DNA of 64,000 nt from assembly GCA_900291925.1 (NCBI GenBank), contig UWYS01000002.1, positions 372,001-436,000 on the forward strand, written 5' to 3'. Below, one piece after another: positions 21,001 to 33,500 of this stretch. A program made the translations under genes and the position numbers. Source of the stretch: Thecaphora thlaspeos. Taxonomy: Eukaryota; Basidiomycota; Ustilaginomycetes; Urocystidales; Glomosporiaceae. Positions within the stretch are counted from its first letter, which is position 1. Each line of letters starts with the position of its first letter. Under the pieces are notes generated by a model that worked only from the letters and a program-made list of their open reading frames with translations, made no database searches and was not told where the DNA came from.

Positions 21001-21246
21001 GAGGTAGACCTGGCGGAGGGCGGCCTCGACGTCATGGTCCAGGGCGTGCGAGCGGGAGGAGCCGCCCTTACGCGTCTTGGCCAGGAGCGAGGCAGAGAGG
21101 CGCTGGCGTAGCGCGAAGAGGAGCACGAGTGCTGCGACGGCGATGCTCCTCCGATGCCCGCCGGTGGTCAGGAGCCGCAGCAGCAGCGGCGTTCCGGACG
21201 CGGAGGCGGGGGCGGAGGCCACGATAGGCCTGGACTGCACCGCCAT
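18060..21246 (-). CDS. Peroxisomal ABCD-type half ABC transporter (PXA1/PXA2, ALDP family)
   Basis: Imports long- and very-long-chain acyl-CoAs into peroxisomes for beta-oxidation, working as a dimer of half-transporters. Minus-strand exons: 21246-20711, 20535-19897, 19782-18840, 18730-18652, 18551-18510, 18404-18256 and 18137-18060, giving 821 residues. The transmembrane domain (about residues 180-450) contains the ABCD-specific EAA-like motif NAEEIAFYNGA. The nucleotide-binding domain has Walker [10 protein letters not shown] near residue 600, Q-loop [16 protein letters not shown], signature LSGGEKQRM, Walker [13 protein letters not shown] and H-loop [14 protein letters not shown] helical tail ([17 protein letters not shown]) ends the protein. 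All junctions are GT..AG with consistent phase. The N-terminus is Arg-rich and low complexity. Which of the two yeast paralogues it represents is not decided. Confidence 0.93.
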
Positions 21247-22373
21247 GTGTTGCTGCTTATTGGGTCCGGCTTCACGTGAGCGGCGAACGGAGGCCAAGCT
21301 TGGGTTGAGGGGCTGGGTTGGTGCGCAGAGAGGGAGGAGAGGCCCCGGGTCTGGGTCCTGGGCAGCGTTCAGACGTTGAGTGCTGTAGGACAAGGCGCAG
21401 ATAAAAGCGATGGAACGAGCGGGCAGATGGTGGCGATGGTGGTCGGAATGCTGTGGTGGCAGGGGAGGAGGCGAGCAGAGCAAGACCCCATGTGTGGCGC
21501 CGTAGATGCGGTCGAGGTGGTGGTGAGCAAGATGTGTCCGAGGGTCGTCGCTTTCGCCCCTCACACCTTGCGCTCGCCTGTGAGCGGCGCGCGTATCGCG
21601 GGGTCGAGGAGCACGGATGCATTCCGCTGCGGTCCGCCTCTGACTGGCAGGAAATAGCGCCGCCGCCGACGACCCACGACAACGGCCACGGCCTGCTCTT
21701 GGCCCCGCTCCTCTTTTTGGCTCGTGAATATACCCACCAACGCCACCCGCATGGCCGATTCGCAACCTCGCCCCGATTCCACGATCGATGCGGATAGGGA
21801 TCCCTAAACATCGGGCTCCAGGCTCCATCTCGTCGGCACCGAGGGCGTCGCATCAAGCGAGCAAGCAAGCAAGTACGTCGAAAGGCGAGGAGGTTCATGA
21901 CCAGCGTCAAGATTTCCAGGGTCCCTCGGCCTGCCCGCCGGCCTGCCTGCCCGCTGCGGATACGGGCCGATGATGGCTACATACAGTAGGTCCAGAGGCT
22001 GACGATCAACGGGATCAAGCCGAAGGTCATCCGTCCGTCGTTTGTGCTTTGAGGGTCATCGCACGGCGGTTTTAGCCAGCTCGGAAAAAGACCCAACAAA
22101 CACAACCAAAAACGGGGCGCGGCCGGCTGGCATCGGCGCTGGGTCCCACACTCAGTCCTCGGGCCCAGCTGCCTCGCCGCACGCCTGGCCGCCCCGCCCT
22201 GCCCCGCCCCTCCCACTCGTCGTCTCCACCTAACCACGGACGCACCGCAGCATCGGCAGCACCACGAGCAGGCAGCTAGCGCCACCAACGGAACTCCGTC
22301 AGCCAACACAGCACCTTGCACGGAAAGCATCGTCGCCACCCGAACCCCCACCCCCCACCGCTGCCGCATCTAC
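21247..22373. other. Divergent intergenic region between the ABCD transporter and the PH-domain gene
   Basis: About 1.1 kb serving as the shared upstream region of two divergent genes. It is GC-rich with C-rich tracts before 22374. No RNA gene, repeat or convincing ORF is seen; the overlapping frames have no family resemblance. Confidence 0.45.
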
Positions 22374-25300
22374 ATGGTCGATCGCTTTGGCAACGGGGCA
22401 TCATCCCCTCATTCGGCCACTACCGGCGGCTTCGGCGCTCCGGACCCTCAGCAACCCTTCTCGCGCTCCCAACAGCCCGCGCACCCCAGCGACGCCTTCC
22501 ATCGGCGCTCGTCGGCGCTCCCCAGCGACGCCTCGTCCACCTTTTCCTCCAGGCCGTCGACAATGCGCGGCGCAGCAGAGGGGCCCACCTTCTCCAACCA
22601 TAGCGCCATGACGGCTAACCGTCCCCTCCAGGGCGCCACCGGCCCGCCCAACCCCTCGGCGGCACCACCGTCGCACGCCTCCATGATGCGTCCCGTTTCG
22701 GCCTTCCAGCCCCTCGACAACCCCGACTTCTACTCTTCCCATGCCGGCAGCGGCCGACAGGGCGGCCACGCATCGGCGAGACCGCCCTCGCCTCAGGGCT
22801 CCACCACCCGCTCCATCCGCCCAGACTCGCAGCACCTCACCTTCAAGAGCCAGGACCTCCGCAGCGCCCTTTCGCTCCAGGAGGCCCACCAGAAGAAGCT
22901 CTACATGGAAGGCTACCTCCTGAAGCGCGACGACCTCGGCACAGACGGTAAGCCTCTCCACGTCAGCGACGAAAAGCGACGCTGGACCGAGTGTTTCGTC
23001 CAGCTCTCGGGCACCATCCTTAGCCTGTGGAACGTCGATCAGATGCAGGAAGCCGCCCTCGAGGGTAGGGAGGTGCCGCCGACCTACATCAACATCACCG
23101 ACTCGGTGAGTGACTCGGCCGTGCGCTGCAGCTCAATCTCAGACTCAGAAGTTTGGAGCTTCGATCTCGTCTCTTATCCTCTGCCTTCCATCTGACCGGT
23201 CCACTCGCTGTAACCTCCTCTTCTCCGCTTCCTCTAGTTCACCGACTTCATCGGCCTGCTCAGCGAGGACCCCGGCCAGGTCCCCGGAAGCCGCGGCAAG
23301 TACCACCATGCATTTGCGCTCAACTCTGCCGGCAACAATCGCACCCTCTTCTGCTTCCGCGACCCGCCCCCCTTCCCTCCTGACACCATCGAGCGCTGGC
23401 TAGCACCCGAGAGCCGGCAAAAGCCCGAGCACCGGGCCGTCATCGGTTGGCTCAACTTGGGCCACCGCTATCTTCAGGCGTGGATCAATGCTATTCGCCT
23501 CGCCTCCTGGGAAAAGGTTCGCCTCGAGGAGATCTACACTGGCGCCCTCATCCGAGCGCGCCTTGGCGCTGTCGTCACGCCGGGCGTCTCCGAGGGCCAA
23601 ACGGAGCTCGGCGGCGCCTCGGCCTCCGAGTTGGTCATCAAGTCGCCGCTGGCCAAGGGCAAGATGGAGGGCTGGGTCAAGGCGCGCTTCATGGGCTCGA
23701 CCGAGTGGCGCAAGTGCTGGCTGGTCCTCACCGACCACAAGCCGGACGAGTCCGAATTTGGCGGAAAGAAGAAGTTCTGGAACCTCGGAGGCGCCGGCGA
23801 CCGCAGCAGCGTGATGAGCGTCAGCAGCGTGTCGACCAACTCTCCTAGCGCCACGCTGCCAGGCGCCTCGAACCCCGGCGAGCTGCCTCTACCTCCCGGG
23901 AGCAACGGCGCCCCCGGCGTGGCCAACTTCTTCGACTCGAAAAAGGCAAAGAAGCCGTTCGCCTCGCTGGTCTACGCGGCCCACGCCTTTGCCGTCTACC
24001 CCTCGCGTCCCGAGTTGGTCGAAGGCTCGAGCCTCTTTAAGATCGAGGGTGTCTTCCCCTCGACGACGGTGCTGTCGGCCACGCATCGGATTAGGACGAC
24101 CGGCTGGGTGATGCTGATGCCGGAGCTGGAAGCGAGCGCCGGAAGCAAGGGCGCCAATGCCGAGATGATGAAATGGGTGATCGGTGAGTTGACCTGGACC
24201 ACCTCCCGGCAAAGGCGGCCCCCTCGCACGAAATGTGGGAGGACGTTGGCGGTCCGTGCTAATCACTGTGCATTGCCAGCTGACGATGTTTTTTTTCTGC
24301 GCTGTGCACCCATCTCCGACCCCTGCGCGCCCTGCTCCCTTGCCCGCAGCATTCATGGATTCGTTCAAGCTGTACGGCCGTCCCGAGGGCTTCGTCTGGG
24401 ACGCTCGCAACCCAGTCTCTGCGTTCTTCGCCTACCCCATCGGACCCTTCAAGGACCGCCTCTTCCTCGATCGCGAGCTCGCCGAGTTCCTCGAAATCGC
24501 TAGGGAAGACCATCTCACCTCGCGATCAGCCCTACACGGCATCATGGCCGCCCGGATGCGCGGCGAGAGGACGAAAGTCCTCCAGCCTTTGCCGCCGCCT
24601 CCGACTAGCGTCGCAGGAGGACCCATGGCCAGCGAGCCTGCCCTCGACACCAGCAACGTCAACCGCGCTCCCGAACTGCCGAGCCTCGCCAGCAAGCTGC
24701 CTCCGCTCGACTTCGGCGCCAGCGGAACGGGTAAAGGCGCCCAGCTCCACGAGGCTCAGGCCACGCCCGCACCTGTGAGCCAGAGCCCCTCGACGGCCAA
24801 TTTCGGCAACGGCATCTCGGCCGGCTTCAGGGACAACGAGCTGGCCGAAGCTCCGGGACACCGAGCGCCCTCTCCGCCACCGATGCCCGACAGCAGCCGA
24901 CCCGCCCGCGAGGCTCGACCCGGCTTCGCCCCCTCGAACCAGCCCGAGTTCGTCTATGCTTCACCAAAGAGCACACAGCAGCCCCAGGCTCAACCGGCAG
25001 TGCCCAGCCCGCAGCCATCGGCCGTACACGCCGCATCGAGGTCGCCGGAGCCGTCGCAGAACAAGGCCCCCGTCATCACCGCCACCGCCGTACCTGCTGC
25101 CGGCTACAAGGCGCTAGGCTCGCCCAAGATCCCGCCCAAATCTTTGGCCCGCGCTGCCGAAGGCGGCTACGTTGACCCCAACCGCGAGCGCAGCGTACGT
25201 AGCGAAGTCTCGCACCACGACGTGGCCAAGTCCCCCTCACCCATCATTGCCAGCTCGGCCCAGTCGTTCCGGTCGAGCCAACAGGCGGCGCAGGACGACC

Positions 25301-27450
25301 GAGACGACCGGGACGGCAGGGACAGCCAGGCGCGACACTCTGCACCTACCCGAGACGCTCCGTCCAATTCCCTGCAGGCGCAGCCCCGTCGGCCCACCGT
25401 CCCAGGTCCGTCTGGAAGGGGAGCGGAGCAGACCGCGGCCGCCGCCCGAGAGGCTCGACCTGATGCCGAGCCGTCGATGGCCTACGATGAGAGCGCGCTC
25501 TTCTACATGGCCTCGATCTCCGATCAGCTCCCCGCCCCCACCGCGACGTCGCGAGCGACCCTTCAGCCTCGATCGGCTGCCGTCGAGCGGCAGAGCTCAC
25601 AGCGTAGCGCGGCGTCGCTTCGCTCGGCATTCCTCTCGGAGAGCCACACCTCTGCATACGGCGGCTATGATGGCGCTGCCGCCTCTGCCTCCGCTACCTC
25701 TTCCGAGCCTGTGGAAGGGCCCGCGACGGCGGCGACGGTTGCTTCCCAGCCGGCCGAGGACAGCATCGGCGACGACGCCCTCGCTGCCTACTCGTTCCTG
25801 CAGCAGCCGCCTTCGCCGGTCACCAAAACAAAGAGCCTCGCGTCGAACGCCGATCGGACCGTGGGCCAGCAGCCTGCCCAGACTGCAGCTTCGAGCAACG
25901 GGCGTCAAACCACGGCGGCTGACCCCTCCGCACGCACCCCCAACGCATCGTTCCCCTCGAGTTTCGGCCAGAATAAGCGGGCGGCTGAGCGCAAGACTGC
26001 CGCACAGCTGCAGGCGCAGGTGCATCAGGAGGCACTCTCGCGGCCAGGGCGGTCCGGCGGGAAGAAGAATCGCGGTGGCGCCCACGCCTGGGGGGAAGAG
26101 AGCAGCGAAGAGGACGAGGAGGAAGAGGAGGAAGATGAGGATGAGGACGAAGCCGAGAGGGCCGAGCAGGATCGTCGTACTGCGGCTTCCGGTCGAAATG
26201 CGAGCAACGGCGAGACGACTCCGGCCTACCCTCAAGTCTCGGCCCCGTCGTCCGGCTACGGCGATCCGGTTCAGCAGGGCTACCCTGCCCAAGGATACCC
26301 CATGCAGGGTTACCCGGGTCAGGGCGGCTATCCCGCACAGGGCTACCCAACCAGCATGATGTCCGGCTATGAGGAGCCTTCTTCGCGCTCGCGCTCCATC
26401 TCGCCTGGCCAGGCCACCACGCTCCGAGCTGGCCAGGCACACCCGGCGCTTCAGGCGGCCCAGAGGCAGTCGGTCTTCAGCACCCACCTCGGCGCCGCGC
26501 ACGGTGACGACTCGCACGAGAGCACCTCCCCTCAGACGATGAACTCGCGCGACCGACAGACCTTCCTCCAGCTCAACCCAGACGAACAGCCGGGCGCGAT
26601 GACGACCGTCTTCACCCCGCATGGCCTGGTTCAGGCCGGCGCCCAGGACAAGGCGGAGCGCTCGGCCAAGAAGCAGGAGGCCGATGCGCGCCAGACGGGC
26701 AACCATCTCGTCAACGTGCCCAACAAGCCACCGCCTCCGCAGGCCGGCCTCCTGGGAGCGATCACGGCGCACGAGAGGGACCGGAAAGCTGCCGGAGGCT
26801 ACGGCGCCACGCTGACAGAGCGCGAGCGCGAGCGCGTCTCCGCCGAGCGCCGCCAGCGTGAGGAGGACTTGCTGCGTCATCAACAGCAGCAACAGCAGAT
26901 GGCCTACTACAACAACCCCATGATGATGCAGCAGATGATGATGAGCGGCATAATGCCCAACATGGGCATGGGCATGGGCGGAATGGGCATGGGGATGCCA
27001 ATGGGCGGATACGCTGGGTCGACCATGGGCGGCCAGATGGGCGGCGGGATGGGTGGTGGGATGAGCCAGATAGGCTCGATGGGCTTCGATCCAATGATGG
27101 CCCAACAGCAGGCGATGCAGGCCGCCCAGATGGCCTACATGAACGCCATGTCGCAGGCGCACGAGGGCTCCGTCATCGGCCACGGCAGTGCCTCGGCCGC
27201 GCCCGCCTGGAACATGGCGATGCCGATGATGTCACCCTTCATGATGAGCCCGAGGATGAGCATGATGGGCCAGCCCTACCCCAACCCAGCCTTCATGACG
27301 CCGCAGCCGGGCGCACCGGGATCCGAGTTCCGCGGCAGCCCACCACCGAGACCCGGTTCGACCCAGGCGCGCGCCCAGCAGGGGACACCGGGATCGCGTT
27401 ACGCCACCGGCACCGGAACCGGCAACGGCAACGAGCAGCACGAGGCATGA
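22374..27450 (+). CDS. Caf120/Skg3-like PH-domain protein with long disordered C-terminus
   Basis: Exons 22374-23105, 23238-24183 and 24350-27450 give 1592 residues. The first 240 residues are Ser/Pro-rich, then a pleckstrin-homology domain starts at MEGYLLKRDDLGTDGK and continues across intron 1 (LSGTILSLWNVDQM, PPTYINITDS, FTDFIGLLSEDPG). A second conserved region (KGKMEGWVKARFMGSTEWRK, then AFMDSFKLYGRPEGFVWD) matches the arrangement in yeast Caf120/Skg3, proteins associated with the CCR4-NOT complex or the bud neck. The remaining 900 residues are disordered: a Glu/Asp run near 26105-26160, QGYPAQGYP-type repeats at 26272-26350 and a Met/Gly repeat (MGMGMGGMGM) near 26960-27060. The family call is by pattern and the molecular function is not established. 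Confidence 0.8.
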
Positions 27451-28055
27451 TCGCCGGTCCCCAGATGGCATACACCTCTGGTGCCAAGGCCCTGCGCTCA
27501 GCGCGGGCCGTAAACACTGCATCTATCCCGAGGAAACCACCCTTACCCAAAAAAAAAAAAAAAAAAAAAAAAGAAAAAAGAAAAGCTTGGGCTCAGGGAC
27601 GGCCACCACCGCTACACTACACCTGTAGGCGCTCTGCACGTCACTCAATCGCTCTGAACGTCACTCACTACGATGGAGCACTCCTCCCTGCCTTTGCAGA
27701 CCACACAAGCACGTTCCTTTTCCGCTCTCTCTTTGTTTTCCCTGGGTTGAGGTGGATAGCCGGGCGCCGTGAAAAAGTAACATGTGATGGGCACGAAGCG
27801 ACTCGATCCGATTCAGGACCCCTCCAACCTTGTCTATATGTGTCTCTTTTCCCCCTCTGATTTTTCTCTTCCCTTCCCTCTTCCCTTCCCTCTTCCCTCC
27901 TACGGACAAACGCTCTTTGGTAGAGTCGCGAAAGTGGAATGGTGAGCCCGATCCTTACTGTGCCTTGTCCTGTGAACCGGCGTCTGTGTCTCCGGCGCCT
28001 GACCAGGCGACGCCTAACTACGTCGCAGACTGCCGTCGGGGCCCGACGTCGCGTC
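27451..28055. other. Convergent intergenic region with a poly-A tract
   Basis: Lies between the PH-domain gene and the Rkm5-like gene, which converge. It contains 24 consecutive A at 27549-27572 and a CCCTTCCCTCTT-type pyrimidine repeat at about 27868-27900. No gene seen. Confidence 0.45.
27549..27572 (+). repeat. Poly-A tract (24 A)
   Basis: Uninterrupted run of A followed by short A/G interruptions to 27584, about 100 bp after the stop codon of the PH-domain gene. It could be a plain homopolymer or the tail of an old retroposition; no retrosequence is recognisable beside it. Confidence 0.8.
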
Positions 28056-28939
28056 CTACAACGTGCGCCAGGCGGCAAAGACGACGAAGCCCTTGGCCAG
28101 CCTCTCTTTGAGCGAGAGGATGCACCACCCCTCGTGGCTATCACGCCATGCATGGAGGAACCCTTCTACGCCTTCGTCTGTGCGCATCTCTGCGACCACG
28201 AGGACGATGGTATGATTCGGCTTGGCAAAGACGGTCAAAGTGGCCGTCAGAGCGTCAAACAGGGCCGGGTTGTAGACGCAGTCGGCGCAGAGAATAACGT
28301 CTGGGTACTCGTCGTCGAGGTGCATCAGGATCGAGGCGAGAGTTCGATCCCGGAAGGCGGTACTAGGTGGCCGTAGGAAGTGGAACCGGTCGAGCTCGCA
28401 TGCCTCTGCTTTGATGGTGGTGGCCTTGGCCTTTGTCTTGATAAGTCAGGCGAGGTTGCGGCGGAGGATAGGTTGAAGGTCGTGTTGGTCGGTCGCTATC
28501 CACTTTTTCGCCTTCGAGGCCACCAGGGCGGCCAGGGCGCCCGTGCCCGATCCCAGTTCCAGCACTGTGGCGCCGCAGAGCTTGTCGAGGTCCAGGATGC
28601 GCCCTTGACGGATGGCGATGGCGAGGAGGACGGTCGAACGCCACACCACGCTGCCCGTGTTGCCCTTGGTGGAGCGGAGGCTGGTGACGTCCTGGCTGAT
28701 CTCAAAGGCCTCGCCCGCCCCGTCGTCGTCGCGCAGCTGGGACCGCCTGCTGGCCGACTGCCACGAGTCTCCGCTGATGCAGAGGAAGAGGGTATCGTGC
28801 CTTGAATCGACGTAGCCTAGCCCGGCCTCCCTGGCCGGCATAGGGTCGAGCATCCAGAGGAGAAATACTTCCTCGTCCACGTCGTCCACCCGGCGAGCTG
28901 GGTCGACTACGAGGAGCGGCACGCAAGGCGGAGCAGGCA
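28056..28939 (-). CDS. Rkm5/METTL21-type protein-lysine methyltransferase with an in-frame stop
   Basis: A seven-beta-strand SAM-dependent methyltransferase resembling yeast Rkm5, which methylates a ribosomal protein. The frame encodes DDVDEEVFLLW, the Rkm5-like SQDVTSLRSTKGNTGSVVWR, SAM motif I VLELGSGTGALAAL, motif II IATDQHDLQPILRRN and the post-II VILCADCVYNPALFDAL. Between motif II and post-II a single TGA (28446-28448) interrupts the frame, which continues in register on both sides. No plausible intron removes it without losing motif II. The N-terminus is unresolved: the frame opens after a TGA at 29019-29021 but has no ATG before 28853, so an upstream exon joining near 28939 is likely. 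This is either a nonsense allele, a read-through gene or a sequence error. Confidence 0.7.
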
Positions 28940-30513
28940 CTGCGGCGACATTACTCGTCCCGTGCTGGCGGTGATTCTTGCTGGCCTCCGCGACGTTGCG
29001 ACGCAGAGCTGACCCATGTCACACAGAAGTTTCGCCCAAAGCTGGCGGACTTGGATTTGCGACCGGCGGATCCTGGTCTGCAAAGGAGGGCGAGCGATGA
29101 GCGCCACGGAGCAGGAGAATAATGACAAGAAGAGACCATAAACAATTGAAAAATGACAAAATGAACACGAGCTTACAGGCATGAATCATGATGTAGCTTC
29201 AGCGCCGCCATCATCGAGCGTTGCTGACAGTGTATGACGACACGCTGCAAGGGTCATCATGCCTTGGCGTCCTACTGTAGCTGCCTGTCCACACGTTTGA
29301 CACCGATCAACAGCCAAGGAGGGAGAGAAATAGAGAGAGAGAGAGAGAGAGAACGGCGCGGTTGAAGAGGGGACGCCCTGTCGGCTAGACCCGTCCTCGC
29401 CCCCGATGCGGATGCCGGGAGGAGCGCAGACGCGCGAGGGTCAGAGCAGTCGCAGTCGTGGACGTGGGCAGGGCAGCGTGCTCACCTGGGAATGATGCAT
29501 GCCCGTTTCTCGTGGAGCTCCGGCCTCCAACCCTCCATCCCCGGAAGAGGGCAAGATGGGAAAGAGAGACAGGCAGGCAGGGCACGGCAGGGATGGAGTT
29601 TGCTGGGGAAAGGTCGTTCTGCTCGGATCGAAAGCCAAAGTTTTAACCCATCGTCGGTTCGGAGGCGCTGGATCTTCTTGCTGGCTCTCTGCCTGCCTGG
29701 TGGGGCGTCGAGCAAGACAAAGCGGGCCCCGTGTCTCTCCGGGGATGTCAGGGCCCTGCGTGGGCCAGGTCGAAGAAAAGATGCTGCCTGGACCCCTGCG
29801 CGATGTCAGTACACAGCAAGCAGCAGCGGCTCTTTTCCGCGCTTGCGTAGCGCGGCAGCATGTATTCGCCGAGGAACGCGGCTGCGCGTCGTTGAGATGC
29901 GGGTGGGCCGAGGCGGATGCAGCGACGGACGGATGACGGTGCAGAGCAGGCAAGGGTGGGCTTGGCTATGCGAGACGAGCGCAAGATAGGCTGGCCTGCC
30001 TGGCGGGCCCTCTTTCGATGGGCTCGTGGCCTGTGCCCTGCCTGCGCTGCCTCGTCGTCCGTCCCGTTCGATTTCCAGACGGCCCCTGGCCTATCCGTCG
30101 TGCCCTGCCCTCCTTTGCGTGCAGACCTGGCGAGGGGCGCCGAGCAAGGGCTATCGAACCCCTCGTCGTCTTCGCCCCGCGTCTTCCTCGATCTTCTCGT
30201 TGCAAGCCCGTATCGCCGAACTGACCGTCATACCACCGCCGCCACCATCACCCCTTACCACCACCACCGCACTCTGGCTCTCGTCTTGTCGCTCCCCTGA
30301 TTAGACCCACGCCGCAGCCACCACCTTCCTTCCTTCCTTTTCCCACTCTCCTTCGTCTCCCCATTTGCTGTTCCCATCAACGCAGGACCACCGCTTATTT
30401 TCCTTCGTCACCTCGCTGCCTCATCACATTTCCCCTTGCTCTGCGTCGGGTGATCCGAAAGTCACCTGCTCTCGTCACAGATTCACCGAGCTTAGCCACC
30501 TTCGCCTGTTTTG
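28940..30513. other. Upstream region of the Rkm5-like gene and of the GH63 gene
   Basis: It should contain the missing first exon of the methyltransferase; one ATG at about 29206 is followed by GTAAGC near 29176. It also contains the GH63 promoter. A GA dinucleotide run lies at 29332-29352. The last 200 bp are C/T-rich, as in other 5' UTRs here. No further gene is supported. Confidence 0.4.
29332..29352 (+). repeat. (AG)n microsatellite
   Basis: About ten consecutive AG units; a simple repeat in non-coding DNA. Confidence 0.85.
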
Positions 30514-33500
30514 ATGGCTTCTCAGCTGCGCAAGGTGTTCGGCTCGAGCCGTTCCAAGTCAGGCCAGTCGTCGTCGTCGCACTCCCGCCAGAAGTCGAAC
30601 GAGTCCGCTGACGACGCCGCCTCCGACGTCCGTCGCTCCGAGTCGCAGAGCTCGATCGGCCGCTCGTTCAAGGGCTCCACCAGCTCGGCCACCCCTTCGC
30701 CCAGCAAGCCCAGGGACGAGTTCAACGGTAGAACCACGCCCACCCCCAGCACCCCGCATCCAGCCCAGCAGGTTCCCGCCAAGACTCCCGACGCCCAGGC
30801 TCCCGTTGCCGAGCAGCCCGTAGAGGCCCCTACCCCTGCCGCTGGCAAGCTGCCCACCGCCGAGGCACCGGCCCCCGCTCCTTCCTCCGGCGCCGCAGTC
30901 GCCCCCACCCCGACCATCCCCGAGTCTGCCACCCCCACCAACGAGAACATGGACCGCAAAAACTCGCTCAGCATCAACATTCCCGGCCGCGATGGCGTCA
31001 GCACGCCCAACCTCGAGCTGCCCAAGAAGGCAGCCAAGGCGACAGAGAGGAAGCGTGAGTAGTCAACGTGCCCTCTGTGCTCAGGTTGAACCAGACCGGC
31101 AGACAAGGTAGACAACGATGAAGACTAATTGCTGAATCCTTGCTCTCTCCACATCCGCATCGCATCGCATCTACAATCGACGCCCGGCAGCCGACCCTGC
31201 TGAGATGACGCCCGTCCCCACCAGCCCGTCATCGAAACCTTCTTTCCACTCACGCACCTCGGCCTCCGGCTACAAGGCCGAGTACCATCCCGACAATGCC
31301 TACAAGTACGCCGTGAGTCTAGGCAGCACCACCATCCACCATGCCAGGAGCATCGTCGGAACGCCGGAGTGCTAACGATCCGTTCCGAGCTGTCCACCCC
31401 ATCTCATTCCTTACCCTCACCGCAGAACCCCGAGCACTATTCGGCCCGCCCCGACACCTACCACCGCAAGTCCTTTAGCCACGCGGTTAGCGAATCCACG
31501 ATCGGCGGTCACGAGGCTGCCAGCAGCGAGAACGACATCGGCCACACCGGTGGCCCCACCCACGCGCTCAACCAGGCGGCCGAGTCGCGCAGCGCCGCCA
31601 ACGGCACTAACGGCATGGCTTCGACAGAGGAGAACCGCCTCCTGGAAGACGCCGACAAGGCGCGACATTGGAAGCGCTGGGGCCCCTACCTCAGCGAGCG
31701 CCAGTGGGGAACGGTGCGCGAGGACTACAGCGACAACGGCGACGCCTGGTCGCACTTCCCGCACGAGATCGCCCGCAGCCGCACCTACCGATGGGGCGAG
31801 GATGGCCTGGCCGGCTTCTCGGACAACCACTGCCGCCTCGGCTTCAGCCTGGCGCTCTGGAACGGCAAGGACCGCATGCTCAAGGAGCGCCTCTTCGGAC
31901 TGGCCAACAACGAGGGCAACCACGGCGAGGACGTCAAGGAGCTCTACTGGTACCTCGACAGCACGCCGACCCACAGTTACATGAAGATGCTCTACAAGTA
32001 CCCGCAAGAATCGTACCCGTACGACCAGCTCGTCCGCGAGTCGCGCAACCGCGACCGCGATGTCGCCGAGTTCGAAATCACCGATACCAACCTCTTCGAC
32101 GATAACAAGTACTGGGACGTCTTTGTCGAGTATGCCAAGGACGCCGACGAGGAGAACGCGACCTCGATTCGGATCAGCGCCTACAACCGCGGGCCCGAGC
32201 CGGCCGACCTTTACATCATCCCGCAGATGTTCTTCCGAAACTACTGGTTCTGGCCCAAGGACGAGCCCGAGAAGCCCAAGATGAAGCAGACGGGCGACTT
32301 TGTCATCCAGGCGGACCACAAGGACCTCGGACGCTACCACCTCTACTGCTCCACCAGCCCGGGCCCCTGCGCGCCGCCGCCGCGCAGGGGCCAGGCGCCC
32401 GAGCCCGTCTCGGACGAGGAGGTCGCCCCGGAGCTCCTGTTCACCGAGAACGAGACCAATTTCGAGCGTCTCTACAACGGCCAGAACAAGAACATCTACG
32501 CAAAGGACGCCTTCCACGACTACATCGTGCCTGGCCACCGCCTCGAAAAGGACCGACCGCAGCCCGTCCGCAAGACGCGCACCGTCCAGCGCACGGTCAC
32601 CAAGACGGTCCGCCAGCCCAGGTCGACCGCCGGCACCTCCGCCGACGGCGACGATGAGGGCGAGGAACAACAGTACGAGGACGTCGAGGTCGACGAGCAG
32701 GTCGACGAGGAGCAGGAGTACTGGGAGGTCCCCAGCTACGCGCCTCCGACGCGCGATTACGTCAACCCGGCCAAGGAGGGCACCAAGGCGGGCGCCCACT
32801 ACGTCTTCCGCCAAGTCCCGCCCAACGGCGGCTGCGCCGTCGTCCGGATGAAGCTGACGCCCAAGACGCCGCAGGAGGACGCGACGGTCGACGACGACGA
32901 GCAGTTCGATGGCGTCGTCGAGGCGCGCCGCTCTGAGGCCGATGAATTCTACAGCAAGCTCGTCATCGGCCCGATGCCCGATGACATGAAGAACATCATG
33001 CGCCAGTCGCTTGCCGGCATGCTGTGGAACAAGCAGTTCTACATGTTTGTCCAGTCCGAGTGGATCCGTGGCGACCCGGGCCAGCCCGCGCCGCCGCCGC
33101 AGCGCAAGCACATCCGCAACCACGACTGGCGCCACCTTCACATGGAGGACATCCTCTCGATGCCCGACAAGTGGGAGTACCCGTTCAGCGCCGTTTGGGA
33201 CACGGCGTTCCACTGCATCCCGCTCGCCATGGTCGACCCAGCCTTTGCCAAGAAGCAGCTCGACCTCTTCACGCGCGAGTGGTACATGAAGCCGGACGGC
33301 GCGCTCCCCGCTTACGAGTGGAACTTCTCCGACGTCAACCCGCCTGTCCACGCATGGGCCACGTTCCGCGTCTTCAAGATCGAGCGCAAGCTCTTCGGCC
33401 GCGAGGACCTTGACTTCCTCGAGCGCGTCTTCCAGAAGCTGCTGATCAACTTCACCTGGTGGGTCAACCGAAAGGACTCGGGCGGCGCCAACGTGTTTGA

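Noticed and set aside
25597..27183. A 528-codon frame antisense to the PH-domain gene
   Set aside because: Shadow of the sense coding sequence; no family resemblance and biased His/Arg/Leu content.
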